A stretch of 64,000 nucleotides of DNA. It comes from Atkinsonella hypoxylon. Its lineage: Eukaryota > Ascomycota > Sordariomycetes > Hypocreales > Clavicipitaceae. Below, piece by piece: positions 10,876-21,691 of the stretch. The notes beneath the pieces are model-generated. The model was not told where the DNA came from. It saw only the letters and a list, made by a program, of their open reading frames with translations, and did no database searches. Position numbers and translations under genes: made by a program. Each line of letters opens with the position of its first letter. Within the stretch, counting starts at the first letter, position 1. Where the stretch lies: contig JFHB01000046.1 of NCBI GenBank assembly GCA_000729835.1, forward strand, positions 62,001 through 126,000. The letters run 5' to 3'.

Positions 10876-13825
10876 ATGGTGAAATCGTACCTGTAAGTGG
10901 ATGCGCTTACTTTCAAGACTCGCAAAATTTTGTTCTGATCATCACTATCGTAGAAAGTACGAACGCGCCAAATCGTTTGGTGTTGTTACCACCAACACGT
11001 CTAACATCGTTTGGACTTCTAAAGAACGAGCTGGCACCGGCGCTGGTCAGGCCGTTGTGGCTGCAAACGAAGAGGTTCTGTGCTGGGACGTGAAGAAAGG
11101 AGAGCTATTGAGTCGGTGGAGAGACGAAAGGTGCACTGTCCCTGTTACAGCGATCGCGCAGAGTAAAACGGATAAAGACGTCTTCGCCGTCGGATACGAT
11201 GATGGCAGTATAAGGCTATGGGATAGTAAAATTTCAACCGTGGTCGTCAACTTCAATGGACACAGATCAGCCATCACACATCTCGCATTTGACAAGTCTG
11301 GAGCTCGGCTTGCCAGCGGCTCTAAGGATACAGACGTCATCATCTGGGATCTAGTTGCTGAAGTCGGCCAATTCAAGCTTCGCGGCCATAAGGACCAAAT
11401 CACAGGGCTTCGATTTATAGAAGTAGAGCCACAGGTTCGTAATGAAGATGGATCGCAGGCAATGGTTCTTGACAATGAGACCCCATCAGATGGCTTTCTA
11501 TTGTCAACAGGCAAAGATTCCTTGCTCAAGCTTTGGGACCTGTCCTCAAGACATTGCATTGAAACACACATATCACAGACAAATGGAGAATGCTGGGCCT
11601 TGGGCGTGTCTCCAGACTTGAGCGGGTGTGTTACGGTAGGGAATGACGGAGAAATGAAGGTTTGGGCCATAGACATAGATGGTTTGGCTGCGAGCTCTCG
11701 GCATGTCGAAGTGTCTGCTGCGATTCATTATCTACATGATCGAGGAGTTCTCCACAGGCTGAGCAAAGACCGCGCACTCGAAGTAATATTTCACCCACGG
11801 CAAGATTACTTTGCAGTACACGGATCGGAAAAAAGCGTCGATGTCTGGAGGATCAGGACCGAGGCAGAAGTACGGAAAAGTCTAGCTCGAAAACGGCGAA
11901 GGCGAAGAGAAAAGCAAAAAGACAGCAAAGGCCAAGCCGAAGAGACTGAGGCTGTTGAAGATGCCAACGAAGATGTGTCCAAAGCTGACATTGGCGATGT
12001 CTTCGTTCAATATGTCATTGTTAGAACCGGTGGTAAAGCTCGGTCGATCGACTGGGCAGCCTCTGATAGCCAGAAAGATCTTCAACTTCTCGTCGCCACG
12101 ACCAACAACCAGATCGAATATTATACTATCCCGCGTAAAGAGAAGGTCGAACGAAAGAAGAAGGACGACATTCCTGATTACACTCGAGCTCTTTCTGTGG
12201 AGCTCCCAGGTCATCGCGCTGACATCAGGGCTCTATCACTCAGCTCAGACGACAAAATGCTTGCTTCAGCAGCAAATGGCTCCATGAAGATTTGGAACAT
12301 TAAAACGCAAACTTGTATTAGAACGTTTGAGTGTGGGTATGCTCTCTGTTGTTCATTCTTGCCCGGTGACAAGGTGGTCGTCGTTGGCACCAAAGCTGGA
12401 GAACTTCAGCTTTTTGATGTCGCCTCAGCAGCACTGCTTGACACTGTCCAAGCTCACGATGGTGCCATATGGAGTCTCAGTGTTCATCCCGATGGGAGGT
12501 CAGTTGTTTCAGGAAGCGCAGACAAGTCTGCGAAATTTTGGGACTTCAAGATTGTTCAAGAAGAAATCCTTGGCACCAAGCGCACGACTCCCAAGCTGAA
12601 GCTGGTTCAATCCAGGACTCTCAAAGTGACGGATGATATATTAGCCCTGAAATTCTCCCCAGATGCCAAGCTGCTCGCAGTTGCATTATTAGACAACACA
12701 GTCAAGGTCTTTTTTGCCGACTCCCTCAAGTTGTATCTCAATCTCTACGGACACAAGCTTCCCGTGTTGAGCATGGATATATCCTATGACAGTAAACTTA
12801 TCGTTACAAGTTCAGCAGACAAGAACATCCGAATCTGGGGATTGGACTTTGGAGATTGTCACAAGGCTCTGTTTGGGCACCAAGACAGTATCCTGCAAGT
12901 TGCATTCGTGCCGCACAACTCCAACGGTAACGGTCATCACTTCTTCAGCAGCAGCAAAGACAGAACAATTCGTTACTGGGATGGAGACAAGTTTGAGCAA
13001 ATTCAACGGTTAGACGGTCATCACGGCGAAATCTGGACAATAGCCATCAGCCATAGCGGAAATTTCCTCGTCAGTGCTGGACACGACAAGAGCATCCGGG
13101 TGTGGGAGGAAACTGACGAACAGATTTTCCTGGAGGAAGAGCGGGAAAAGGAAATCGAGGAGTTGTACGAGAGCACGCTTACGACATCCCTTGAAAAGGA
13201 TGTTGACGCAGAGGAAGAGAACGGTGAAGTTGCGGCAGCCTCGAAGCAGACGACAGAGACTTTGATGGCCGGAGAGAGAATACAGGAGGCCTTGGAGATG
13301 GGCATGGCGGATCTGAACCTGATGAAAGAATACAAAGAGGCCAAGCGGTCCAACCCCAACGCGCCACCGCCTCCGCGCAACCCAGTCTTCCTCGCATTGG
13401 GCAACATCACAGCCGAAGCGCACGTCATGTCCGTACTACAACGCGTCAAGGCGTCTGCACTCCACGACGCACTGCTTGTCCTGCCATTTGCAACCGTGCC
13501 AGTTCTGTTCACCTTCCTCAACATCTTTGCGATGCGCTCGATGAACATGCCCCTGACATGCCGGATCCTCTTCTTCATGATCAAAACGCACCACAAGCAA
13601 ATCGTAGCCAGTCGGACGATGAAAGCCATGATGGACGGGATTCGAACGAACCTGCGAGCAGCTCTGAAGAGGCAGAAGGACGAAATGGGTGTGAACATTG
13701 CGGCACTCAAAGTCGCGGGCATGCAGCTGCGCGACAGAAGCGTCAAAGACTACGTTGATGAGAAATGGGAGGATGGCCATGAAGAGCGAGGCGCCAGGAA
13801 GAGAGGCTTTGTACATGTAGCATGA
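10876..13825 (+). CDS. UTP12: U3 snoRNP / SSU processome protein Utp12 (Dip2, WDR3)
   Basis: A 17-nt first exon (10876-10892, MVKSY plus two bases) is spliced over a 61-nt intron to 10954-13825, giving 962 aa. The start MVKSYLKYERAKSFGVV matches the conserved Dip2 N-terminus. Residues 1 to about 740 are tandem WD40 repeats in two propellers (for example GSKDTDVIIWDL, GSADKSAKFWDF, SSADKNIRIWGL, AGHDKSIRVWEE), interrupted by a charged RKRRRRREKQK insert. The C-terminal helical Utp12 domain covers about residues 810-940 (from SVLQRVKASALHDALLVLPF on). Utp12 belongs to the UTP-B subcomplex that loads on 35S pre-rRNA in the nucleolus for 18S maturation. Length fits the family. Confidence 0.96.
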
Positions 13826-13930
13826 ATCTAGACTCGAGTGACATGATGGGAATATACCTTGAGGATCTTGGAATATCAGGCACAAGAAATCGCGTCAAAT
13901 GGTATGCACTTTTGAACTCGTAGATGCCCA

Positions 13931-13938
13931 TCACGTGA
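13931..13938. promoter_or_regulatory. TCACGTGA palindrome upstream of LSM2
   Basis: A perfect 8-bp palindromic E-box lies 177 bp before the LSM2 ATG. Its core matches CACGTG elements used by fungal bHLH regulators such as Cbf1. The same 8-mer occurs before ATP14 at 49096-49103. Confidence 0.4.
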
Positions 13939-14114
13939 TCACATCACGACCGCACCCACAGGATATACAAACCAGACGAAGTCCAACAACTCCAAGCGAC
14001 CGACCGACCGACCTGCTCCGCATCCACCCACTCACCTTCCCCGCGACCCGACCGCCTCTCGAACAAGCCTATAACCCTCGTCATAAAGCAGGAAGCCAGT
14101 CCCGTACAACAACC

Positions 14115-14581
14115 ATGCTCTTCTTCAGGTTCCGTCCCTTTGACACCCGCGCAGTAACGAACCATCTAACCACACCCAGCTTCTTCAAAACCCTCATCGA
14201 CCACGAAGTCACAGTGGAGCTCAAAAACGACATCCAGCTGCGCGGCACGCTCAAGAGCGTAGACCAGTACCTGAACATCAAGCTAGATGACATCACGGTG
14301 GTAGACGAGCTCAAGTATCCCCATTTGGTGCGCATGCGTTGCAAAGCCCCGGGGACACAAACCAAGCTAATTGGGTCGGTAGAGCTCCGTGAAGAATGTC
14401 TTTATCCGCGGGTCGGTGGTGCGCTATGTTCATTTGCCCGCTGGGTCGGTGGACACGCAGTTGCTCGAGGATGCGACGAGGAGGGGTGAGTTTCTCTTTT
14501 TTTTTTTTTTGGAGCTTTGCTTGCTTGCTTTGGCTGAACTTTGTTGTAGAGGCCGCGGCTCAACAGGCTAGGGCTAGGTGA
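14115..14581 (+). CDS. LSM2: U6 snRNA-associated Sm-like protein LSm2
   Basis: Four exons (14115-14128, 14180-14327, 14383-14485, 14550-14581) give 98 aa. The first exon is only 14 nt (MLFF plus two bases), joining to make MLFFSFFKTLIDHEVTVELK. The Sm1 motif (VTVELKNDIQLRGTLKSVDQYLNIKLDD) is followed across intron 2 by the Sm2 motif (VFIRGSVVRYVHLP) and a charged tail. LSm2 is in both the nuclear LSm2-8 ring that binds the U6 3' end and the cytoplasmic LSm1-7 decay ring. Introns 1 and 2 start GTTCCG and GTGCGC, both weak donors, yet protein conservation across the joins leaves little doubt. It is convergent with PSO2. Confidence 0.95.
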
Positions 14582-14884
14582 TGGCTGTTTGTGTCGGGAG
14601 CATGCGTGTATTTTGGGTTTCGCGTGGGAGTGATGGCGGCTTTGCATTGGTGGTTTTTTTTTTTTTTTCTTTTTCGATGTGTATACCGGGCAAGGGGCAA
14701 GGCCGGGCGGTACTTGTTTCATGGGGCCATTCTGCGGCGTTATGTTTAGAAATTAGATGAAGGCTACATTACGCTCATTGGGATTGCGGAAAGCCTATAT
14801 ACCCTACTTTTGATCACCCCAAAATTGGCTAGCCTTGTTGGACAGGCTTCAATGTACGTTTTCGAGCCGCAAGGTAACCATTTC
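14582..14884. other. convergent 3' spacer between LSM2 and PSO2
   Basis: 303 bp of T-rich sequence containing a long T tract (about 14656-14669), plausibly 3' UTR and polyadenylation signals for both genes. No gene is seen. Confidence 0.55.
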
Positions 14885-17458
14885 CTACCACCAAACTCCT
14901 CCTCCTTGCCCAGATTTATCCTCCCACAGGACTGTCTTCTCATCATCCGGGTCGTGTAGACCTTCTACCAGCGGGCGAGCGAGACCTCCCCGCCTTCGTT
15001 CCGATGCCCACCGATCGAGCCATCCCTTCATCCTTTTTCTAGACTGCTCACTCCCAACATTGACCGTCGGGATGACTTTCTCTATTCTCAGGCTCATTAC
15101 AAACATAGCTAGCTCTCGAAAACTGCTGTGCTCGGAATACGGCACGCCAAAGCACATCGCTTCTTTGGTACTGCCTCGTTGGGCGACAAAGTCCTTATAT
15201 GTGAACCGTGTCCTCCATGCTTTACCATGCAAGAGCTGCTGGGTAGAAATGCAGGATGGCGGTGTATTCGCTGTGAACTGCTTGCCACTTGGTGAACGGA
15301 AAGTCCAGCCAGTAGGTCGGAAGCCGACGATACGACTGAAATGTGGCTTGTATCCGTTTAGATACTCTTGCAGCGTCTCTGCTCGAATTTCCATGAGCGA
15401 CTGCATGTGGACCTGAGCCTCAAGGGGATTAGACGTGAGCAAAGCAGCCAGTTCTGGGTCATCGAGCTGTTTGCAAATTCTCATCTTGCCTGGGCTCGCA
15501 AAGATCTTGGTTTTCAACGCCTTGGCAATAGCTATACAGATGCGCTCTTTGCCAATGGAGTATGTACCGCATATTACGAGAAGCCTTTGTCCGGACTTGG
15601 ACTTGTGCTTCTCTTCCGCCATGTCGTCGCTCTGCTTCGTACTCCGAAAATATTTGCTCACAGCCTGTGTCCCGTCTTCTTTGGCACTCTTCTCCCACAA
15701 GCCGTCCTTGCTATCAGGGTCTGGTGACAGGGAGGCACATAAATCTGCACAAGCTGTAACAACATCATCCTGTGGTGGAAACGAGTACTTTGGGTTAAGA
15801 TAGGTGGTGTCCAGGTAACATATGTCTATCACTTGCTGGCTCAGCTTACCCGTAGCCAAATGCTTGACCTCGGGCTTCAGTAGCGGGTGGTTGACATGGG
15901 CTGGACACGCTCGAAAGTCGCCGCAGTGCAGAATCCGCTTGCCGCGGCGACTCGTGCCCTTCGCTGTAGGCTTCTGAAAGAGGAATAGGGAGCTCCCCGG
16001 GCAGTGATTTGCTGGTATCATGGTAACAGTTGCGCCTCCTGTGCCTGGAATGTCATACGATTTCTCGAATTCCAATTCTACGACCCATTTTGCAGCAGTC
16101 CGGAGCTGTTGCTTCACCAAACGCCCGGTCACCTTGCTGCAGTATATCGGGCCGTGCCTCCAGTTTGCCGTCAGACCGATATAATGATCGCTGTGAAAAT
16201 GACTGAGAAAATATGCCTCACACCCCTGGACAGCGCCATAACGAAAAGCGTCCACACAGATGCTGAACCCTGGAATGATCTTGTAGAATGGACATGTCCT
16301 CTCATAAGCGGGGCGGCCTCGCGACGCATTCTCAGCGGCTGCGGCAACCGCCCAAGCAGAATCTTCCGCCTTGTTAGACATGAGCTTCGAAAAGGCCGAC
16401 TTCTTGGGCTCTTCGCCATCGCCACTGCGGTCGTTGTCCAGCTCGAAGGGGTTGGCTTGACCGGGCCGCGGAATGGCGGCTCGAGCAAAGCGTTTGCTTA
16501 ATTCGACAGCTTCCACTTCAACAGGCGGCGGCACTGCTTCTTGGTGGTTCGAATCTGATGGGAGAGGGATTGAATTCCCGTCCAGACAGGAGTTGACATG
16601 TCGAGTAGCGTCATCCATTGAAACATTTTTCAGGCTGCCATTACAGATGGGGCAGCATTCAGCTGCGGATGAGTCGTCGAGAGAGTAGAATGAATCATCG
16701 CCAAGGTCGTCCGGTATGGTGGTTTCGGCTTCCTCAGCCTCTAGTCGAGCTTGCTCCCGCATGAACCTCCTTTCTCGCATTTCCTCGCCTTCAAACTCAT
16801 CCAAATCCACTTCGTCCATTTCACCTAGAGTCTCGAGCTCTGTAAAGTCGTTATACATGGAGTCTTTCCTGTCGAGTTCTGGCACAACCTTGGATTCAGG
16901 GCTTGGCAGTCGGATATGGGATGGGAGAGAGTTTTTGGGAAACTCTCCCTCAGTTCGAGTCATGGTTCCATCAGAATCAGGATTTCGCACTGGACTTCCG
17001 TTCGGGGTGGTGAATTCACTGCTCTCTTGCTTGAACTGTCCTTTAACTTCGTTCTCGCACTCATCCTCGCTATCAGAATCTATGACGAAGGGCAGGTTGA
17101 GTCGTGGCTTGGTAGGCTTGTTTACTTTATGAATTTCCGCAGCAGAATTTGCATTCGGTTCGTCCTGGAAAGCCACAGCATCATCCTTTCGTAGCGTCGA
17201 AGCGTGTAGACCAAGCTTTCTCTTCTTGTTGGGTGACGACACTTCGTTGAAGCGATTGTCGTCGTCTCGGCTATATATGTTTTCATCCTTGGTCGCCTCG
17301 GCCGCGGCGCCAACGAAGAGGGATCCCTCGGGACGTTGTGTCTTTTGAAAGAAGCTCAGAATACTGGCATTGGGTTTCGCTGGTTTCCTGGACAAGGCAA
17401 TGGTAGTTGCAGATTTTCGGGGGGTGATGGAACGGTTCGACTTGGCCGCGGCGGGCAT
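14885..17458 (-). CDS. PSO2: DNA interstrand-crosslink repair nuclease Pso2/Snm1
   Basis: A single exon of 857 aa; the ATG at 17458 opens MPAAAKSNRS. Domain order: a basic N-terminus with a PCNA-interaction-like NASILSFF (residues 30-37), an acidic linker, a UBZ4-type zinc finger (CCPIC...H..C, about 267-292), a metallo-beta-lactamase fold with HFHSDH at about 421-426 and HCPGSSLFLF, HCGDFRACP and CYLDTTYLNP, then the DRMBL/beta-CASP region with ICGTYSIGKERI and GVPYSEHSSF. Pso2/SNM1 is a 5' exonuclease that processes interstrand crosslinks. Length agrees with filamentous-fungal orthologues. HST4, another genome-stability gene, lies upstream in the same orientation. Confidence 0.95.
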   Translation of the reverse strand: MPAAAKSNRSITPRKSATTIALSRKPAKPNASILSFFQKTQRPEGSLFVGAAAEATKDENIYSRDDDNRFNEVSSPNKKRKLGLHASTLRKDDAVAFQDEPNANSAAEIHKVNKPTKPRLNLPFVIDSDSEDECENEVKGQFKQESSEFTTPNGSPVRNPDSDGTMTRTEGEFPKNSLPSHIRLPSPESKVVPELDRKDSMYNDFTELETLGEMDEVDLDEFEGEEMRERRFMREQARLEAEEAETTIPDDLGDDSFYSLDDSSAAECCPICNGSLKNVSMDDATRHVNSCLDGNSIPLPSDSNHQEAVPPPVEVEAVELSKRFARAAIPRPGQANPFELDNDRSGDGEEPKKSAFSKLMSNKAEDSAWAVAAAAENASRGRPAYERTCPFYKIIPGFSICVDAFRYGAVQGCEAYFLSHFHSDHYIGLTANWRHGPIYCSKVTGRLVKQQLRTAAKWVVELEFEKSYDIPGTGGATVTMIPANHCPGSSLFLFQKPTAKGTSRRGKRILHCGDFRACPAHVNHPLLKPEVKHLATGKLSQQVIDICYLDTTYLNPKYSFPPQDDVVTACADLCASLSPDPDSKDGLWEKSAKEDGTQAVSKYFRSTKQSDDMAEEKHKSKSGQRLLVICGTYSIGKERICIAIAKALKTKIFASPGKMRICKQLDDPELAALLTSNPLEAQVHMQSLMEIRAETLQEYLNGYKPHFSRIVGFRPTGWTFRSPSGKQFTANTPPSCISTQQLLHGKAWRTRFTYKDFVAQRGSTKEAMCFGVPYSEHSSFRELAMFVMSLRIEKVIPTVNVGSEQSRKRMKGWLDRWASERRRGGLARPLVEGLHDPDDEKTVLWEDKSGQGGGVWW

Positions 17459-18204
17459 GGTGGCAGCTGGCTAAAAAATGATGATTCTATAAAGGAGACT
17501 GCATGGTTGTTGAATGCATTGATACGTTAATCACGACTATTCACAATCATGGCGGGAAGGGAGGAGTCACGCTTGGGGCGCGCAGAGCGTTAAGGTGGCG
17601 CACCGAAGCCAAAGGCGACGCGAGATCACATGGTGCATTGCAGGCAGGCAGGGTAGGTGGACCCCTGTGGACTGTTTCACGGTTTGACTGTGTTTGGACG
17701 GCCCGTGAAAATGTCTTTAGCTAGCTGTAAACGGTATCACCGCTCTCGCCTGCATTTATCTTGTTCGAAACAAGCCGCATGCTCACGCTTTTCTTCTGCA
17801 ATTGGCGCTGTTGAATATGGTACAACCGCAGTCCATAGCAGCCGCGCGTGGTTGTTCACCTTTCTTCGTAAATCACAGGTTGATCTCCTCAAGCGTGCGG
17901 CGAGATGAGTCGTTTTTTTGTAGTTTAAGGAACTCTGTCATTGGTCTCCAATCATACGCAGCGTACTTCTATCATGAACAATGTGTATCAACTACTGTGA
18001 AACAAAATGCGTCTTTACAATACCATGAAAAGTATTCCGCCGTCTGTGCAACAGAGTCCATTCCAGGTACGCCCAAAGAATACCCAAACACATTATCGAA
18101 GCCGATGTTTCACTCCCATGAAAGATATTTTAATACCCATGGTCTGATGACCAGTCCGCAAACGCCAAGCCTCAAATGCTAAATAACCTTCCATGTCTTT
18201 GGAA
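17459..18204. other. spacer between HST4 and PSO2
   Basis: 746 bp holding the PSO2 promoter and the HST4 3' UTR. Open frames are short and unrecognised. No repeats or RNA genes are seen. Confidence 0.6.
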
Positions 18205-20004
18205 CTATGCTACATCCATTAAATTACGCATATTATTGGGGATTGACCTCGGAGAAATTGTCTCGGGTTGCTGCTGGCGCTCTGTCATCGTCGGAGTCGT
18301 CGGCAACTTCGAAATGGCGTCTGCGACACCAATCTCTTTGACAGCTTTACCATCGGAGCGAGGTGACGGCAAGGATGATACCATATTCGGTTCTTCTTTG
18401 AGTGGCTTTCGATCTGGAAGCGGCGAACGATTTGAAGATTTCTTCTTTCCAGCATCGACATCCGCCACATTTTTCGATGCCTTGAATGTTTGCATAAATA
18501 GATTTGCGGTTGGAGGCTGGGCTTTGACAGGCTGCTTGGGTTTTCTGCCGGGCCGTTTGGCAACCTTGCCTGACTTTGTAATCTTGCGCTCTTGACTTCC
18601 AAATGTGAGTGTAGTCTGCCTTGATTTTGTGTGCGACTTCCCATTGGGAGGGGGACTGGCGCGAGGAGTGGGAATTGCTTGCATGATTTCGACTTCCTTT
18701 GGCTTGCCATCCAGAACCACTTCCAACCTGGATGGAGGGGTTGACAGCCAGTCTCGTTCCTGCTCTTTCGACAAGAGGTAGTCTTCACCGATTTCGCAAT
18801 CCCATGGTGGCAAGGCCGCCAGTCTAGCGATATTATCACACTTGGACTTAACAACCAGGTCCCAGCAATCCTTGAAATCAGGGACTTTTGGTTCCGAATC
18901 GATATTGATCCAGGCCGTGAGCCCGTCCTTGCGACCTCGCGTAACCTGGCACATTTCCTTGACTAGTCGACGCGTGCCGGGAACCTTGAGAGTCGTGCCC
19001 ACCACTAAAACGGCATCTGGTCGGGCCCTCAAATCGGCGCGCATGATGCTTCCAATGGCCTCTTCGTCAGGGTTGAACTCGTTGTACAGGACAAAGCGAG
19101 GTCGAAGACGACCGATTCCATGGCTTCGTTTGCCGGCATGAGCGGTGCGCACCTCGTCGAGGTTTTTGCAGGGCTCGCACAGAGGAGCCTCGGGGCCATG
19201 GAAAAGCTCAGCGTTGAACGGCTGAATATCAGCGCATTTGGTACAGACCATTTTGTCGAGACTTCCGTGCAGCTGAATGGTTGTAGGCCAAGGTGCTTTG
19301 GGCTCCAGAGGGATCTGTGTTTGTAGCGGCTTCATTGATGTGTCAATGCAGTCAATATTCTGTGAGTAGAGACGTAGCAAGCGTCCTTCTTGGGCCAACG
19401 AAGCGAGCAAGTGATGAAAAGGAGTAGGCTGGGCATTCTTGCTCATGTCGCTCATCTCCCTGACCATGCTGTGAAAGGACGTAGTTGATGATTCGTGTTT
19501 GTATACTGATGCGTCAAATAAATGCTTCCCCGAAGCCTTGACTTTGTGTTGATTACGCTGCGTCGCGAAGAGACCATTTGCCGAGCGGAAATCAGGAATG
19601 CCCGCAGAAACAGAAATACCAGCACCAGCCACGACGACAATCTTCTTCTTCTTGCGCAGTGCCGCAAGCAGTCTTTCTATGTGGAAGTTGTCTTCGTGGG
19701 TAAGCTCTGCGTGTGGCTTCATCAAGTCCAGGTATGTGGTGGTGCGTTCGCGTGGGGGTGTGATCCGTCTCTTCTTGGCAGGCCGTGGACAGTCATCCAC
19801 AGGCTCGACCAATTTGATTGGGGATTGCGTCCCCGATGCCGTCGTGGACGAAGGCGAAGGGTAGCGATCCGCAGTACCTGGTGCCATGATGGGCGAGTCT
19901 GGTAAAGACGGGGTTTGTGAGAGATGAGACAGCGGCGAAGAGAGTAGTGATGCCGACGCTGGCGATGTCGCCACAGAAGATAGCGGGCTAGACGTGTTTT
20001 CCAT
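18205..20004 (-). CDS. HST4: Hst4-like NAD-dependent histone deacetylase (sirtuin class I)
   Basis: A single exon of 599 aa; ATG at 20004. A Ser/Pro-rich N-terminus of about 95 residues precedes the sirtuin domain. Visible motifs are GAGISVSAGIPDFRS (127-141), YSQNID (213-218), the catalytic His in QLHGSLD (His246) and a Zn site of Cys254, Cys257, Cys276 and Cys279. GTTLKVPG (336-343) is the later NAD pocket. The sequence is of the Hst3/Hst4 kind, enzymes that remove acetyl from histone H3 Lys56 after S phase. The C-terminal 170 residues are basic and low-complexity, with an AT-hook-like RPGRKPKQP. Assignment to Hst4 rather than Hst3 follows the usual naming in filamentous fungi. Confidence 0.9.
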   Translation of the reverse strand: MENTSSPLSSVATSPASASLLSSPLSHLSQTPSLPDSPIMAPGTADRYPSPSSTTASGTQSPIKLVEPVDDCPRPAKKRRITPPRERTTTYLDLMKPHAELTHEDNFHIERLLAALRKKKKIVVVAGAGISVSAGIPDFRSANGLFATQRNQHKVKASGKHLFDASVYKHESSTTSFHSMVREMSDMSKNAQPTPFHHLLASLAQEGRLLRLYSQNIDCIDTSMKPLQTQIPLEPKAPWPTTIQLHGSLDKMVCTKCADIQPFNAELFHGPEAPLCEPCKNLDEVRTAHAGKRSHGIGRLRPRFVLYNEFNPDEEAIGSIMRADLRARPDAVLVVGTTLKVPGTRRLVKEMCQVTRGRKDGLTAWINIDSEPKVPDFKDCWDLVVKSKCDNIARLAALPPWDCEIGEDYLLSKEQERDWLSTPPSRLEVVLDGKPKEVEIMQAIPTPRASPPPNGKSHTKSRQTTLTFGSQERKITKSGKVAKRPGRKPKQPVKAQPPTANLFMQTFKASKNVADVDAGKKKSSNRSPLPDRKPLKEEPNMVSSLPSPRSDGKAVKEIGVADAISKLPTTPTMTERQQQPETISPRSIPNNMRNLMDVA

Positions 20005-21691
20005 AGTTTATTTCGTCAAGTCTTCAATCACGACCTATCCAACACGACTTGGATTCAAAGGTCCTTGGAACGAAACAGAGCCGGATTCCAGTACGAGGGG
20101 GTGAAGACGGCAGAGAGAACGGAGAGGAGAGGCACAGCAAAGTAGTCCAAATACTAAATCATTGCGCGAGCCAATGGCAGATTGTCTGGTGCGTGTTTTG
20201 ACGCGTTGACCGTGGATGGTGTTATTCCCGGCAGCGACGCCGTGAGCGGAAAGGCAGAGACTGGGACACGCGTGAGAACGCAGAACAAGGTCCTCAATGT
20301 CGAAAAATCTATCGCCCGGCCCGAACGGGTGGAGAGATTGTCGGTGTAAGGGAGCAAGCAACGAGGAGAAGGTTGGTTTGCAGGAAGTCAGGTTGTCTGT
20401 TGGTGACGGTGCACTTAGCGGAGTCGGTTTGGGACGGGGAACCAGAGGCGGGCGGGCACGATGGAGGACTGCCGTCAGTGGTTGATCCACAATCACAGGA
20501 CCGAAGCAAGCGCAGGGGCACCAGCGAAGGGCGGTCTCGTCTCGCCTGTGCTGGCTTGTTAGTTTTCCTGGCAGAAGCGCAGATGCTCAAAATGGAATGG
20601 GCCATGTGGCGGCGGGCAGGTACTCGAAGCCGCTGAACCTTGGCAAGGTACGGACTTGACGAGGAAGGTGGGGGGGCGCGGCCATCAATCAATCAATCAA
20701 TCACAAGCAGCCAGCAGCCAGCACCTGCCATGCCAGACTTGAGCACGACTGCTCCACGTCACGGCACTGTAGGTATGTACATGAGCAAAAAAAAAAAAAA
20801 AAAAAAACCATTCATCAATCCAGCCCATGTGGGCCAAGACTTGCATGCATGGTATGATGGTACGGGGGGAAATATGGCCTAAAAATGCAACTGAGCCTGC
20901 CTCACGACTAAAGCGTCGCAAAGAGAACAAGCGTCCACAGCGCGTGTGAACTTATTATATATTGCATCCTTGCATCTACGCAAGGCAACAGCAATAAAAG
21001 TAAATATAGACTTGTGACAACCCCCAATCCAGCCCAGCGACCGCAATTGCTTGTCGAGATATATATTTTTTTAAACAGAGCGCGATGCAGAAAACGTGGC
21101 ACGAGTTTCTGAGTGATATGCCAGCGCTCACGACTCAAAACTTTTCACGAGCAGCCCGCAGAGACCCTGTCGTTACGCGGCCCGCTCGCTTGTCTCTGCG
21201 CTTGTTGGTCGGCTGTGGTTCCCCAGGAGATAGGAGACGCAGACTTAGCCCCCCCTTCCAGCTGCCCCGCTAACTTCCAGAAGCCGCGGTGGCTTCGTTG
21301 CTGATTCGCCAGGACCCATGTGGGCCCCTCCACAGCCGACCTTCCCGACGCGCAGTACATCACGCAAAGATGGCTTTTGGCCGCTTGCTTGAGAAAGGGA
21401 GGACAGACTTGATGACTTTGTTCCTCAGTTTCAATGGTGTTTTAGAACTGAAGTCGTCCGAGATAGCTCTCCAACATTCATCGATGCAGTCTCCTCCGGG
21501 ATACTCTACAAACAAAATCTACATTGGATGAATCGAGGGGGTTGATTAGGTACATAGAACCTCAAGTATCTACACAGAAAAATCAATCCGAGATCCGAGT
21601 ATGCTACAACGCCAACACGATTATCGTACACCTGATCTCACGCCGCAGACGCATCACCTCTTGGTCCCCCTCCATCTCCCCTTCTCCAGCA
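20005..21691. other. 1.7-kb promoter-side spacer of HST4
   Basis: Contains the HST4 5' region and the 3' side of PCP1. GC-rich near 20040-20660, with an ATCA tandem run at 20684-20703 and a 21-base A tract at 20787-20807. Reading frames here are low-complexity Pro/Ser/Arg and look non-coding. No RNA gene is recognised. Confidence 0.55.
20684..20703. repeat. ATCA tetranucleotide microsatellite
   Basis: About five head-to-tail copies of ATCA lie in the spacer upstream of HST4. A compound GCAGCCA repeat follows immediately. Confidence 0.7.

Noticed and set aside
20309..20692. 127-codon minus-strand frame upstream of HST4
   Set aside because: Pro/Ser/Arg-rich translation of GC-rich promoter DNA, overlapped by equally long frames on the other strand.
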